64,000 nt of DNA from the NCBI GenBank assembly GCA_041749595.1, contig JBGTBA010000005.1:1-64000 (forward strand), given 5' to 3'. Position numbers and translations under genes: made by a program. This document shows, in pieces, positions 27,725 to 37,456 of the stretch. The DNA comes from Aurantibrevibacter sp041749595 (GTDB lineage Bacteria > Bacteroidota > Bacteroidia > Flavobacteriales > Flavobacteriaceae). How positions within the stretch are numbered: position 1 is the first letter of the stretch; every line of letters begins with the position of its first letter. The notes beneath the pieces are model-generated. The model worked only from the letters and a program-made list of their open reading frames with translations. It did no database searches and was not told the DNA's origin.

Positions 27725-30700
27725 ATGAAAAAATTAGGCCTTTTTTTATTGCCAATCGCAATTTGTCTTTCCTGTACCACAAAAGAACAGGATCAAAGAC
27801 TGATTTTGGAAAAACCCACTGTGCGGTTCTCCTTACTTTCTTCCGAGCAAACAGGAATAGATTTTATCAATGAGGTGGCAAATCAGAAGGACTTCAATAT
27901 ATTCACCTATCGCAATTTTTATAACGGGGGCGGTGTTGCTATTGGGGACATTAATAACGATGGCCTTCCCGATATTTATCTTACGTCTAATTTTGGGGCA
28001 AACAAACTGTATCTGAATAAAGGAAACTTTAGGTTTGATGATATTTCTGCAAGTGCCGGTGTCGAGGGCACAAGAGCTTGGTCCACCGGAGTGGTCATGG
28101 TAGATCTCAATGCTGATGGCCAATTGGACATCTATGTATGTAATTCAGGAAATATAAAAGGGGACAATCAGAAAAATGAACTGTTCCTCAACAATGGAGA
28201 CCTTACATTTACGGAAAGTGCAGCAGAATATAATTTGGCCGAAAGCGGATTTACTTCCCATGCCGCTTTTTTAGACTTTGATTTAGATGGGGATTTGGAT
28301 GTCTATTTGCTGAATAATAGTTTTATCCCAGTAAATGCACTGAATTTATCGAATAAACGAGAGGTAAGGGCGGCGGATTGGAATGTGCCCGATGTGTTGA
28401 AAGGTGGTGGGGACAAACTAATGCGAAACGACAATGGAAAATTTGTGGACGTTAGCGAGGAAGCTGGTATTTATGGCAGTTTAATAGGGTTTGGATTAGG
28501 GGTTACCATAGGGGACATCAACGGTGATTTCTATCCCGATATGTATATTTCCAATGATTTCTACGAACAGGATTACTTGTATATCAATCAAAAAAACGGA
28601 TCTTTTAAAGAGTCCATAAAAGAATGGACCCAGCACACCAGTCTTGCCTCTATGGGCGCCGATATGCAGGATATAAACAATGACGGATTGCCGGACATCT
28701 TTGTTACCGATATGCTTCCAGAAAAAGATGACCGAATAAAAACGAACACCTCCTTTGAAAATTACGACACTTACAAAAGGAAAGAGAATTTGGGGTTTCA
28801 TTACCAATACATGCAAAACTCCTTACAGCTCAATACTGGAAACCAACACTTCGCCGAAATCGCCTATTATTCAGGGGTGGCTAAAACAGATTGGAGCTGG
28901 GGTGCCTTGCTTTTTGATATGGACAACGATGGTTATAAGGATATTTATGTTTGCAACGGTATTTATCACGATCTCACTGATCAGGATTTTATCGATTTTT
29001 TTGCCAATGAAATCATTCAAAAGATGATTTTGACCGGTAAAAAAGAAGAGATAGACTCCATTATAAACAAAATGCCAAGTAATCCCATTCCCAATTATGC
29101 TTTTAAAAACAATGGTGATTTAACTTTTTCAGATTACACATCAGATTGGGGTCTATCTACTCCAAGTTTTTCGAATGGTGCGGCATATGCCGATTTGGAT
29201 AACGATGGTGATTTGGATTTGGTGGTAAACAATGTAAATCAAAAAGCTTTTGTTTTTAAAAATCAAACACAGGAAAAAACTCCCAGAAACTTTATAAAAA
29301 TAGCACTTGAGGGAAAGGGCGGAAATACTTTTGGAGTAGGAGTACTCATGGAATTATTTTTGAAAGACAAAATAATAAGGCAAGAGCTCAATCCGTCAAG
29401 AGGTTTTCAATCATCAACCGAATACGTTCTTACTTTTGGTGTTGGAGACATAAAAGAAATAGATTCCCTGAGCGTGCATTGGAATGACAATAAAATACAA
29501 ACTATCCGAAATATTGAGGTAAATAAAAAATTAACCCTAAAACAATCGGATGCCAAAAACAAAAATGTCGACAAAATTATTAAGCCTAAACCACTTTTTA
29601 AGGAAATTTCCGGACTTCTGGTTGCCCATAAAGAAAATAATTATAGCGATTTTGATTATGAAGGCCTCATAACAAAAATGCTTTCCCAAGAAGGTCCCGC
29701 CCTTGCCGTCGCAGATGTTGACGGTGATGGAAATGAAGATATATTCATTGGGGGCGCCAAAGGCCAACCGGGAATTATATACCAAAATAAAGGTGATGGA
29801 AACCTTAAGCGAACATTTCAAAAATCGTTGGAGACCGATAGCTCTTATGAAGATACCGCAGCGTCATTTTTTGATGCGGATGGCGACGGGGATATGGATC
29901 TTATGGTGGGCTCAGGGGGCAACGAGGTAGCTGAAAATAAAAACTATAGGCCCAGACTATACATCAATGATGGAAAAGGTGTTTTTACCAAGACAAAAAA
30001 CAACTTGCCATCAACATTTAAAAACATTTCCGTTATTGCCCCTTATGATTTTGACAGTGATGGGGACATGGACGTTTTTATAGGATCTAGAAGTGTTGTG
30101 GGCAACTATGGGATAGATCCGGATCATCTTTTTTTAGAAAATACCGGCGATGGCTCTTATTCAGATGCCACCGAACGCTTGGCCTATGACCTAAAAGGGG
30201 CGGGTATGCTTACGGATGCCGTTTGGGCGGATATTGATGGGGACGGCAAAAAAGATTTGATCACGGTTTCCGATTGGGGCACCCCTAAGATCTATAAAAA
30301 CTCGGGTCGGAGATTGGTTAAACTACCCTCTTCCTTAGATAGTCTCAATGGTTGGTGGAACACTATAGAAGTAGCTGATCTGGATGGTGACGGGGACAAC
30401 GATCTAATTCTCGGTAACCAAGGAAGTAATACCCATTATAAAACCTCAGAACCCAATCCCATGAAAATGTGGATAAATGATTTTGATGGAAATGGTACTC
30501 TGGAACAGATAATTACCCAAAATTTTAATGGCCGTGACTACCCTTTGCACCAAAAGAAAGAATTGACGGCCCAATTGATCTCCCTGAAGAAACAGAATCT
30601 TAAGGCTTCGGAATACGCAAAAAAAACAATCGAAGAATTATTTTCATCAGCCATTTTTAAGAACTCCATAATGAAACAGTCCAACATCGCGGAATCTGTC

Positions 30701-31060
30701 ATCGCCATCCAAGAGAAAGGTGGAAAATTCACCATCAAAAAATTGCCGTATCAAGTCCAACTTTCCTGTGTGTGCGGTATTAGCTGTACCGATGTTAACA
30801 ACGATGGCAATATGGATATCATTCTTGGAGGCAATAACTTTGAGTTTAAGCCCCAATATTCCCGCTTAGATGCCAATTATGGAAGTGTATTGCTTGGCGA
30901 CGGGAAGCTTGGTTTTAAATGGCAAGATTACAATACCAGCGGATTCTTTATACGGGACGAGATAAAACATCTCGGAGAGTTTAAGGATAAAAGTGGCAAA
31001 AGGTATCTTATTGCCGCAATAAATGATACTAAACCGAAGATTTTTGCCCTAAATGAATAA
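27725..31060 (+). CDS. FG-GAP/VCBS-ASPIC/UnbV lipoprotein, second of three paralogs
   Basis: An 1111-residue lipoprotein with Cys17 (ICLSC). The plan matches its neighbours: seven calcium-binding motifs (DINNDGLPDIY to DLDNDGDLDLV), an ASPIC/UnbV domain (FGVGVLMELF, RGFQSSTEYVLTFGVGD), then seven more (DVDGDGNEDIF to DVNNDGNMDII). Motif 4 has Phe in place of the loop Gly region (DINGDFYPDMY) and motif 13 is DFDGNGTLEQI followed by the helical insertion. The ATG at 27725 is chosen because it gives MKKLGLFLLPIAICLSC; another ATG 15 nt upstream is possible. Its end overlaps the third paralog by eight bases. Likely a calcium-stabilised surface or periplasmic protein. Confidence 0.9.
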   Translation: MKKLGLFLLPIAICLSCTTKEQDQRLILEKPTVRFSLLSSEQTGIDFINEVANQKDFNIFTYRNFYNGGGVAIGDINNDGLPDIYLTSNFGANKLYLNKGNFRFDDISASAGVEGTRAWSTGVVMVDLNADGQLDIYVCNSGNIKGDNQKNELFLNNGDLTFTESAAEYNLAESGFTSHAAFLDFDLDGDLDVYLLNNSFIPVNALNLSNKREVRAADWNVPDVLKGGGDKLMRNDNGKFVDVSEEAGIYGSLIGFGLGVTIGDINGDFYPDMYISNDFYEQDYLYINQKNGSFKESIKEWTQHTSLASMGADMQDINNDGLPDIFVTDMLPEKDDRIKTNTSFENYDTYKRKENLGFHYQYMQNSLQLNTGNQHFAEIAYYSGVAKTDWSWGALLFDMDNDGYKDIYVCNGIYHDLTDQDFIDFFANEIIQKMILTGKKEEIDSIINKMPSNPIPNYAFKNNGDLTFSDYTSDWGLSTPSFSNGAAYADLDNDGDLDLVVNNVNQKAFVFKNQTQEKTPRNFIKIALEGKGGNTFGVGVLMELFLKDKIIRQELNPSRGFQSSTEYVLTFGVGDIKEIDSLSVHWNDNKIQTIRNIEVNKKLTLKQSDAKNKNVDKIIKPKPLFKEISGLLVAHKENNYSDFDYEGLITKMLSQEGPALAVADVDGDGNEDIFIGGAKGQPGIIYQNKGDGNLKRTFQKSLETDSSYEDTAASFFDADGDGDMDLMVGSGGNEVAENKNYRPRLYINDGKGVFTKTKNNLPSTFKNISVIAPYDFDSDGDMDVFIGSRSVVGNYGIDPDHLFLENTGDGSYSDATERLAYDLKGAGMLTDAVWADIDGDGKKDLITVSDWGTPKIYKNSGRRLVKLPSSLDSLNGWWNTIEVADLDGDGDNDLILGNQGSNTHYKTSEPNPMKMWINDFDGNGTLEQIITQNFNGRDYPLHQKKELTAQLISLKKQNLKASEYAKKTIEELFSSAIFKNSIMKQSNIAESVIAIQEKGGKFTIKKLPYQVQLSCVCGISCTDVNNDGNMDIILGGNNFEFKPQYSRLDANYGSVLLGDGKLGFKWQDYNTSGFFIRDEIKHLGEFKDKSGKRYLIAAINDTKPKIFALNE

Positions 31061-34000
31061 TTATACTATATACCTAATCACTTTCATCATGTTAATGGGC
31101 TGTGGTGAAAAAGAAGGTGAACTATTTAAAAACCCATCCGCCGAAGAAACGGGCATTGTATTTCAAAACACCCTCATGGAAACAGAGGATCTTAACATAT
31201 TGGATTACCTTTATTTTTATAATGGCGGTGGGGTTGCCATAGGCGATATCAATAACGATGGCCTTCCGGATATTTATTTTTCCGGGAACCAAGTAAAAAA
31301 CAAGCTATACCTTAACAAAGGGGATTTAAAATTTGAAGATATCACCGAAAAAGCAGGTGTTGCCGGAAACAGTACCTGGAACACCGGTGCCGTTATGGGT
31401 GATGTAAATGGCGATGGCCTTTTGGATATTTATGTGTGTGCTGTTGTTGGTATTAACGGTTTTAGCGGGTTCAACGAATTGTATATCAATAATGGTGACA
31501 CTACGTTTACCGAAAGTGCCGCCAAATTTGGACTGGATTTTGATTCATATAGTTCATCGGCCGCCTTTTTGGATTATGACCTGGATGGTGATCTGGACAT
31601 ATATCTTCTGAACCATGCCGTGCATACCCAAGAATCTTTTGGAAGTGCGGACCTACGCCTTAAAAGAAACTATGAGACAGGTGATAAACTCTTACGGAAT
31701 GATGGAGGCACTTTTACCGACGTAAGTGAGGAAGCCGGTATTTACGGTGGTATAAATGGATATGGTCTGGGTATCGCCATTGCCGATTTCAACAAAGACG
31801 GCTGGCCTGATATCTATGTGGGAAACGATTTTCACGAAGATGATTATTACTATCTAAACAACGGTGATGGCTCTTTTAACGAAAGCCTAAAACAGTACTT
31901 CGGCCATACCTCACGTTTTTCAATGGGGAGCGATGTGGCCGATATCAATCATGACGGTTGGCCCGACCTGTTTTCCTTGGACATGTTTCCCGAAGATGAA
32001 ACCGTGCTGAAATCCTCCGAAGGGGACGACAACCTGCAGACGCAAAAACTCCGGATAGAGCGGTACGGCTATCATTACCAATTTACTCGGAACATGTTGC
32101 AGATAAACCAACAGAACAACGGCTATATGGAGACGGCGCTACTCAGCGGTGTTGCTGCTACGGACTGGAGTTGGAGCGCGCTCTTTGGCGATTATGACCA
32201 AGATGGCGAACAGGATATTTTCGTTTCCAACGGGATTCCCAAACGCCCCAATAATTTGGACTATATCAAATTCGCCTCGGATGAACAAATCCGAAACAAA
32301 ATAAACAATACCAAATTGGTAGATCAACAGGCGTTGGACCTAATGCCTTCAGGTGCTGTGCACAACTACATTTTCAAAGGAACAACAAAACTGTCCTTTC
32401 AGGATGAATCTGGCAAATGGATTGTAAAAGACACCCTTATTTCGGGTGCAACAGCACAATCGGATTTAGACAACGATGGGGATTTAGACCTTGTGGTTAA
32501 CAACATCAATAGCCCGGCAAGCCTGTACATCAACAAAACGGACAGCCAAAGTAATTACCTTAAAATCAAATTTAATTATACGGCCCAAAACAAGTTTGGT
32601 ATCGGTACAAAAGTTTATTCGTACAATAATGGTATAACCCAGTACAAGGAACTCTATACCGTAAGGGGTTTTCAATCTTCCTCTGAACCAATTGTACATT
32701 TTGGTTATGGAAAAGCAACAGTGGTAGACTCCCTCAAAATTATCTGGCCCAACAAAACCTATCAGGTTTTAAAAGATGTAGCCGTTAACCAAACCCTTGT
32801 TATCGCACCTACGGACAAAAATAGTTTAGATTACCCATCCCGCTCTCCCGAAACGAAAACGCTATTTAAAAAAGTGGAAGGTAGTTTAGGGATTGATTTC
32901 ACCCATGTAGAAGATAACTATTTGGATTTCAACCGACAAAAGCTCATCCCGTACCAAATTTCCGATCGTGGCCCGGCCTTTGCCATTGGTGATCTTGACA
33001 ATGACGGTGCAGCCGACATTTTCTTTGGAGGCTCTAAATATGTCCCCTCCAAAATCTATTTACAGAAAGATTCCATGTACATTGAAAAAAAGATACCCAC
33101 CATTCGTAACGATTCCATTAAAGAAGATGTGGCCGCAGTTATCGCCGATTTTGACAATGATGGAAGGAACGATTTATTTTTAGGCTCTGGAGGGGCGGAT
33201 TTTTATAATAAAATGAGACCTTTACTGGATAGCTACTATACACAAAAGGATTCTTCCTTTATTTCCCGTCCCCTGCCCGATTATTTTGAAAATGCGTCCG
33301 TTATCAAAACCAATGATTTTGATAACGATGGCGATCTGGATGTTTTTGTGGGAAGTAATGCCATATCAGCAGATTTTGGGAATATTCCAAATTCTTACCT
33401 TCTTAGAAATACAAATGGGGATTTTGAAATCATTGCAAATAAAGAATTACAGAATGCCGGAATGATCACGGATGCCATTTGGGACGATTTCGATAATGAT
33501 GGTGTCAAGGACTTAATTATAGTAGGTGAATGGATGGCCCCAAAATTCTTTAAAAACGTAAAGGGGAAATTGACGGAGGTACGGTTGCTGGACAATACAC
33601 CAAAAGGCCTGTGGCAAAGTATCGTGCCATTTGATATTGATGGGGACGGTGATACCGATTATTTGTTGGGAAATTGGGGCGCCAACAGCAAATTTAGGGC
33701 ATCGGACCGCTATCCCTTGAAGATGTATTATGCCGACTTTGATAAAAATGGCGATACCGAAACTATTTTGGCATCGGAAAAATCAGGAATTTATTATCCT
33801 TTGGAAGGATTGGACGAATTGTCCGAACAGCTTGTAAGCCTTCGGAAAAAATTTACCAGTTATAAAGCCTTTGCCGGAAAACCCTTGGATCAGGTATTGG
33901 ATAAAAAAGTGATGGACCGCGCCGTTCTCCTCGAAGTAAACGAACTTAAATCCGGATTTCTCAGAAATGAAGGAGGCCGTTTTGTTTTCGTGCCTTTCCA

Positions 34001-34301
34001 AGTTGAATTACAGGTATCCCCTATCACCGCTTTTCTAAAATTCGATTTTGATTTTGATGGAAAGGAGGAAGTGTTGGCGGCAGGGAATTATTTTGGGGTA
34101 AAACCTTTTCATGGTAGGTTCGATTCCTTTCCAGGAGCCTTGATAAAAAGTGAAAATGACGTAACTTTAGGGTCAAAAATTGGATTGGACCTCACACAAA
34201 AATCGGTAAGGCACCTATCCATTATAAAAATGAACAACGTGCCCTATCTATTGATAACTATAAATAACGATAAGGCACAGGTCTATACATTGAAAAAATA
34301 A
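31053..34301 (+). CDS. FG-GAP/VCBS-ASPIC/UnbV lipoprotein, third of three paralogs
   Basis: A 1082-residue lipoprotein with Cys17 (LMGC) followed by GEKEGE, an acidic stretch that could act as a surface export signal. It has seven calcium-binding motifs (DINNDGLPDIY, DVNGDGLLDIY, DYDLDGDLDIY, DFNKDGWPDIY, DINHDGWPDLF, DYDQDGEQDIF, DLDNDGDLDLV), an ASPIC/UnbV domain (FGIGTKVYSYN, RGFQSSSEPIVHFGYG), then seven more ending with DFDFDGKEEVL. The helical insertion after motif 13 reads YPLEGLDELSEQLVSLRKKF. It starts within the end of the previous gene (8-nt overlap) and lies 17 nt before the haloperoxidase gene, so these are co-transcribed. Confidence 0.9.
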   Translation: MNNYTIYLITFIMLMGCGEKEGELFKNPSAEETGIVFQNTLMETEDLNILDYLYFYNGGGVAIGDINNDGLPDIYFSGNQVKNKLYLNKGDLKFEDITEKAGVAGNSTWNTGAVMGDVNGDGLLDIYVCAVVGINGFSGFNELYINNGDTTFTESAAKFGLDFDSYSSSAAFLDYDLDGDLDIYLLNHAVHTQESFGSADLRLKRNYETGDKLLRNDGGTFTDVSEEAGIYGGINGYGLGIAIADFNKDGWPDIYVGNDFHEDDYYYLNNGDGSFNESLKQYFGHTSRFSMGSDVADINHDGWPDLFSLDMFPEDETVLKSSEGDDNLQTQKLRIERYGYHYQFTRNMLQINQQNNGYMETALLSGVAATDWSWSALFGDYDQDGEQDIFVSNGIPKRPNNLDYIKFASDEQIRNKINNTKLVDQQALDLMPSGAVHNYIFKGTTKLSFQDESGKWIVKDTLISGATAQSDLDNDGDLDLVVNNINSPASLYINKTDSQSNYLKIKFNYTAQNKFGIGTKVYSYNNGITQYKELYTVRGFQSSSEPIVHFGYGKATVVDSLKIIWPNKTYQVLKDVAVNQTLVIAPTDKNSLDYPSRSPETKTLFKKVEGSLGIDFTHVEDNYLDFNRQKLIPYQISDRGPAFAIGDLDNDGAADIFFGGSKYVPSKIYLQKDSMYIEKKIPTIRNDSIKEDVAAVIADFDNDGRNDLFLGSGGADFYNKMRPLLDSYYTQKDSSFISRPLPDYFENASVIKTNDFDNDGDLDVFVGSNAISADFGNIPNSYLLRNTNGDFEIIANKELQNAGMITDAIWDDFDNDGVKDLIIVGEWMAPKFFKNVKGKLTEVRLLDNTPKGLWQSIVPFDIDGDGDTDYLLGNWGANSKFRASDRYPLKMYYADFDKNGDTETILASEKSGIYYPLEGLDELSEQLVSLRKKFTSYKAFAGKPLDQVLDKKVMDRAVLLEVNELKSGFLRNEGGRFVFVPFQVELQVSPITAFLKFDFDFDGKEEVLAAGNYFGVKPFHGRFDSFPGALIKSENDVTLGSKIGLDLTQKSVRHLSIIKMNNVPYLLITINNDKAQVYTLKK

Positions 34302-34318
34302 AAAACAACTAAAGAGAT

Positions 34319-35668
34319 ATGAAAAAGCAACTAGGAATATGGATGGTACTTGCCCTTTTGATTTCTTGCTCCAAGAAAGAAGAGGCTATTGTGATAACTC
34401 CCGAAAACTTTCACGCAGCGGTCGACAAGGTTACCGAAATCATGATCCATGATATTTTTTCGCCACCTGTTGCAAGCCGTATTTATGCCTATCCGAATAT
34501 TGCCGCCTATGAGATCATTGCCTTGCACAATACGGATTATAACTCCCTGGAAGGACAGGTACCTGGCCTTACCGCAATTCCTAAACCGTCGCCTGAAACT
34601 AAAATAAATTACCAATTGGCCGCACTTATTGCCCATATGGAGTTGAGCAAACGATTAATTTTTTCTGAAGACAGGTTGGAAGCATTTCGAGACAGCTTAT
34701 ATTCGGTTTGGGAGCCTAAGAACCCTGCGGTTTTTTTGGCTTCAAAGGATTATGGACTTGAGGTTGCGGCACATATTTCCGAATGGATGGACAAGGACAA
34801 TTATAAACAAACCCGCACCATGCCCAAATTTACGGTAGATTCTGACGATGATGCCAGATGGCAGCCCACACCGCCCGCATATATGGATGGCATTGAACCT
34901 CATTGGAACAAAATAAGGCCCTTTTTGTTGGATTCCGCATCACAATTTAAACCTGTGCCACCTCCTCCATTTTCCATGGAGAAAGGGTCCACTTTTTATA
35001 ATGAGGTAAAGGAGGTGTATGATATCAGTATGGAAATCACCAAAAAAGGAGATGGATCCGACGAAATCGCCATGGCCCAGTTTTGGGACTGCAATCCGTA
35101 CGTTTCCGTGAACCGCGGACATCTCATGTTCGCCACAAAAAAAATTACGCCGGGTGCCCACTGGATGGGGATTTCCAAAATTGCATGTATAAAAACAAAT
35201 GCAGATTTTGACCGCACCATCTATGCCCAGACCAAAACTTCCATTGCCATTTTTGACGCCTTTATAAGCTGTTGGGACGAGAAATACCGCAGCAACCTGG
35301 TACGCCCTGAAACTTTGATAAACCAACATTTTGATGACACCTGGCAACCTGTGCTGCAAACCCCTCCTTTTCCCGAATATACCAGTGGCCATAGTGTTGT
35401 TTCCGGATCCGCATCCACGGCATTGACCAGTATTTTTGGTGAGAATTTCTCCTTTGATGACGATACGGAGGTTCCCTACGGCCTTCCAATACGGTCCTTC
35501 ACCTCTTTTACCCAAGCCGCAGACGAAGCCGCCATTAGCAGAATGTACGGGGGCATACATTACAGGGCCGCTGTGGAAGTGGGCGTTAGGCAAGGTAGGG
35601 ATTTGGGCGGTTTTGTGGTAAATAAATTAAAAATGGAACAATCCAAAAATCTAGCAAAAAACTTCTAA
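34319..35668 (+). CDS. Vanadium-dependent haloperoxidase-like lipoprotein (PAP2 superfamily)
   Basis: A 449-residue lipoprotein with Cys17 (LLISC) followed by SKKEE, which resembles the K-(D/E)2 surface-export pattern of Bacteroidota lipoproteins. The active-site motifs of the PAP2/vanadium haloperoxidase superfamily are all present: KYRSNLVRP (Lys near 322, Arg near 329), PEYTSGHS (near 350-357), and SRMYGGIHYRAAVE (Arg and His near 408-414). In haloperoxidases these bind vanadate; in the phosphatase relatives they bind phosphate, and sequence alone does not separate the two. It follows the three FG-GAP paralogs in one operon. It would oxidise halides with hydrogen peroxide if truly a haloperoxidase. 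Confidence 0.85.
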   Translation: MKKQLGIWMVLALLISCSKKEEAIVITPENFHAAVDKVTEIMIHDIFSPPVASRIYAYPNIAAYEIIALHNTDYNSLEGQVPGLTAIPKPSPETKINYQLAALIAHMELSKRLIFSEDRLEAFRDSLYSVWEPKNPAVFLASKDYGLEVAAHISEWMDKDNYKQTRTMPKFTVDSDDDARWQPTPPAYMDGIEPHWNKIRPFLLDSASQFKPVPPPPFSMEKGSTFYNEVKEVYDISMEITKKGDGSDEIAMAQFWDCNPYVSVNRGHLMFATKKITPGAHWMGISKIACIKTNADFDRTIYAQTKTSIAIFDAFISCWDEKYRSNLVRPETLINQHFDDTWQPVLQTPPFPEYTSGHSVVSGSASTALTSIFGENFSFDDDTEVPYGLPIRSFTSFTQAADEAAISRMYGGIHYRAAVEVGVRQGRDLGGFVVNKLKMEQSKNLAKNF

Positions 35669-35673
35669 GCCCC

Positions 35674-36567
35674 ATGAAAAAAAAGATAATGCTCTCTCTG
35701 GGAATCTTGTTGTTCCTTAGCTTACTGTGGTATCTGTTTTTAAAACCTTATGACTATTTGGTTACCTTCAAAGCCAAAACCTTTCCGGCGGCCGTTGGCC
35801 AAAGCATCAGTACATGGGGGAAGAACCTTCAACCCAACGCCCAAATAAAAAAAAACGGCATCGGCCAACTGACCCAAAAATTCCAGTTCAACGACTCCAC
35901 GCACATCTATCAATGGGATATCTCTGCCATTACCGATTCCACGTCCAAGGTTAAGGTATATGTGACCGATGTGGACCACAGCTTAAACAACCGGTTGACC
36001 CTCCCTTTTTCTGAAACCGATTTTAAAAAACGAACGAAAAAAACGACCATTGATTTTACCAAAAAACTAAACGATTACTTGGCCCATTTTAAAGTAACCG
36101 TTATTGGTGGGGAAGAGCTAAAACCCACCTATTGTGCCTATGTTGACCTACAAGGCCCACAATCTGAAAAAGCACTTGGCATGATGCGGAACTACACCCT
36201 TCTCAGTGGCTTTATAGCCCAGCATAACATACAATTGAACGGCAAGCCCTTTGTTGAAGTTACCCAATGGGACAAAGAGAAAGACAGCATATCGTATAAT
36301 TTTTGCTATCCCATCATAAAATCAGACTCATTGCCCATCCATCCCATGATCAAGTATAAGGCTTTTATAGGGGGCAAGGCCCTTAAGGCCATATATAACG
36401 GTAATTACATTACCTCGGATATGGCTTGGTACAGATTGTTGGACCATGCAAAAAAAAACAAAGTGGATATAACCGGCCTTCCGGTTGAAGTGTTTTTTAA
36501 CAATCCGAATGTGGGCGGAAATGAACTGGAATGGAAGGCCGAAATATATATGCCCTTAAAAAAATAA
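35674..36567 (+). CDS. GyrI-like effector-binding-domain protein with N-terminal membrane anchor
   Basis: A 297-residue protein with one N-terminal hydrophobic segment (MLSLGILLFLSLLWYLFL), which anchors the rest outside the cytoplasmic membrane or in the periplasm. The N-terminal half resembles SRPBCC-like folds (FNDSTHIYQWDISAITDSTSKVKVYVTD). The C-terminal half has the two-repeat pattern of GyrI/AraC effector-binding domains and ends GLPVEVFFNNPNVGGNELEWKAEIYMPLKK. Such domains bind small ligands. It starts five nt after the haloperoxidase stop and ends one nt before the next gene, so it is part of the same operon. No enzymatic residue was recognised. Confidence 0.75.
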   Translation: MKKKIMLSLGILLFLSLLWYLFLKPYDYLVTFKAKTFPAAVGQSISTWGKNLQPNAQIKKNGIGQLTQKFQFNDSTHIYQWDISAITDSTSKVKVYVTDVDHSLNNRLTLPFSETDFKKRTKKTTIDFTKKLNDYLAHFKVTVIGGEELKPTYCAYVDLQGPQSEKALGMMRNYTLLSGFIAQHNIQLNGKPFVEVTQWDKEKDSISYNFCYPIIKSDSLPIHPMIKYKAFIGGKALKAIYNGNYITSDMAWYRLLDHAKKNKVDITGLPVEVFFNNPNVGGNELEWKAEIYMPLKK

Positions 36568-36568
36568 C

Positions 36569-37423
36569 ATGACAAAATTTGCGGTTTTCCTTGTTGCTCT
36601 ATGCCTTTTGGCCTCCTGTTCCAATTACGGCCAGTTGATGCTTCTTGCAAAATTACCGAACAACTTACCGGAAAATTCCGGTCTTGCCTTTTATGGGGAT
36701 TCTACGGTATGGCTGGTTCAGGATAGCGGTAATAAGGCCGAAATTTACAAAGTGGATTTTAAAGGGACCCTTTTAAAGACCTACGCCATTAAAAACTCAT
36801 CCAACAAAGATTGGGAAGATCTTGCCCAGGACAAAGAAGGCAATTTATACATAGCGGATACGGGCAACAATGCCAATGATCGTAAAGACTTGGTAATCTA
36901 TAAATTGCCCAATCCCTCAAATGGGCATGGAGATAAAATCGATGCCAAAAAAATAAAGTTCCATTATCCGGAGCAAAAACAATTTCCTCCCAAAAAAAAG
37001 GAACTTCTTTACGATTCCGAAGCACTATTTTACAACAATGACCATCTTTTTATAATTACAAAAAATAGGGCGACCCCATTTTCCGGGGAAGCACTGGTAT
37101 ATAAGGTTCCCGCAAAAGAAGGGAATTATACGGCCCAATTTATTGCAAAACTATTCACTTGCAATGATGGGAACCGCTGTAAGGTGACCTCCGCAGATAT
37201 ATCGCCGAATGGTAAAACCATTGTATTATTGGGAAGTGGGATCCTCTGGGTCTATCCCGATTTTAAAGGGGACGACTTTACAAAGGGAGACATGCACGCC
37301 ATAGATCTGAAAACGGCAACCCAATTGGAATCCGTTTGCTTTTTGGACGATACTACCTTACTGCTTTCCGATGAAAAAACGGGGATTACGGGTGGTAATT
37401 TATACTTGTACTCCATAAAATGA
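36569..37423 (+). CDS. Beta-propeller-like lipoprotein
   Basis: A 284-residue lipoprotein with Cys17 (LLASC). Strand-turn repeats such as VWLVQDSGNKAEIYKVDFKG, NLYIADTGNNANDRKDLVIYKL, HLFIITKNRATPFSGEALVYKV, ILWVYPDFKG and TLLLSDEKTGITGGNLYLYSI indicate a six- or seven-bladed propeller of the NHL/SdiA-regulated kind. No catalytic site was recognised. It is the last gene of the FG-GAP/haloperoxidase cluster and converges on the phosphoesterase-barrel gene, with only 33 nt between them and no visible terminator. Confidence 0.75.
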   Translation: MTKFAVFLVALCLLASCSNYGQLMLLAKLPNNLPENSGLAFYGDSTVWLVQDSGNKAEIYKVDFKGTLLKTYAIKNSSNKDWEDLAQDKEGNLYIADTGNNANDRKDLVIYKLPNPSNGHGDKIDAKKIKFHYPEQKQFPPKKKELLYDSEALFYNNDHLFIITKNRATPFSGEALVYKVPAKEGNYTAQFIAKLFTCNDGNRCKVTSADISPNGKTIVLLGSGILWVYPDFKGDDFTKGDMHAIDLKTATQLESVCFLDDTTLLLSDEKTGITGGNLYLYSIK

Positions 37424-37456
37424 TCCCAATGCCACGCCCAAGAATAAAGTCCTTGA

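Noticed and set aside
24404..34301. DNA-level repeats in the FG-GAP genes as mobile or recombination repeats
   Set aside because: They follow the protein motif DxDxDG with diverged codons, so they reflect coding repeats and gene duplication.
34940..35593. 217-codon open frame on the minus strand
   Set aside because: It lies wholly inside the haloperoxidase-like gene, whose motifs are complete. The antisense translation is Cys/Gly/His-rich and unlike any family.
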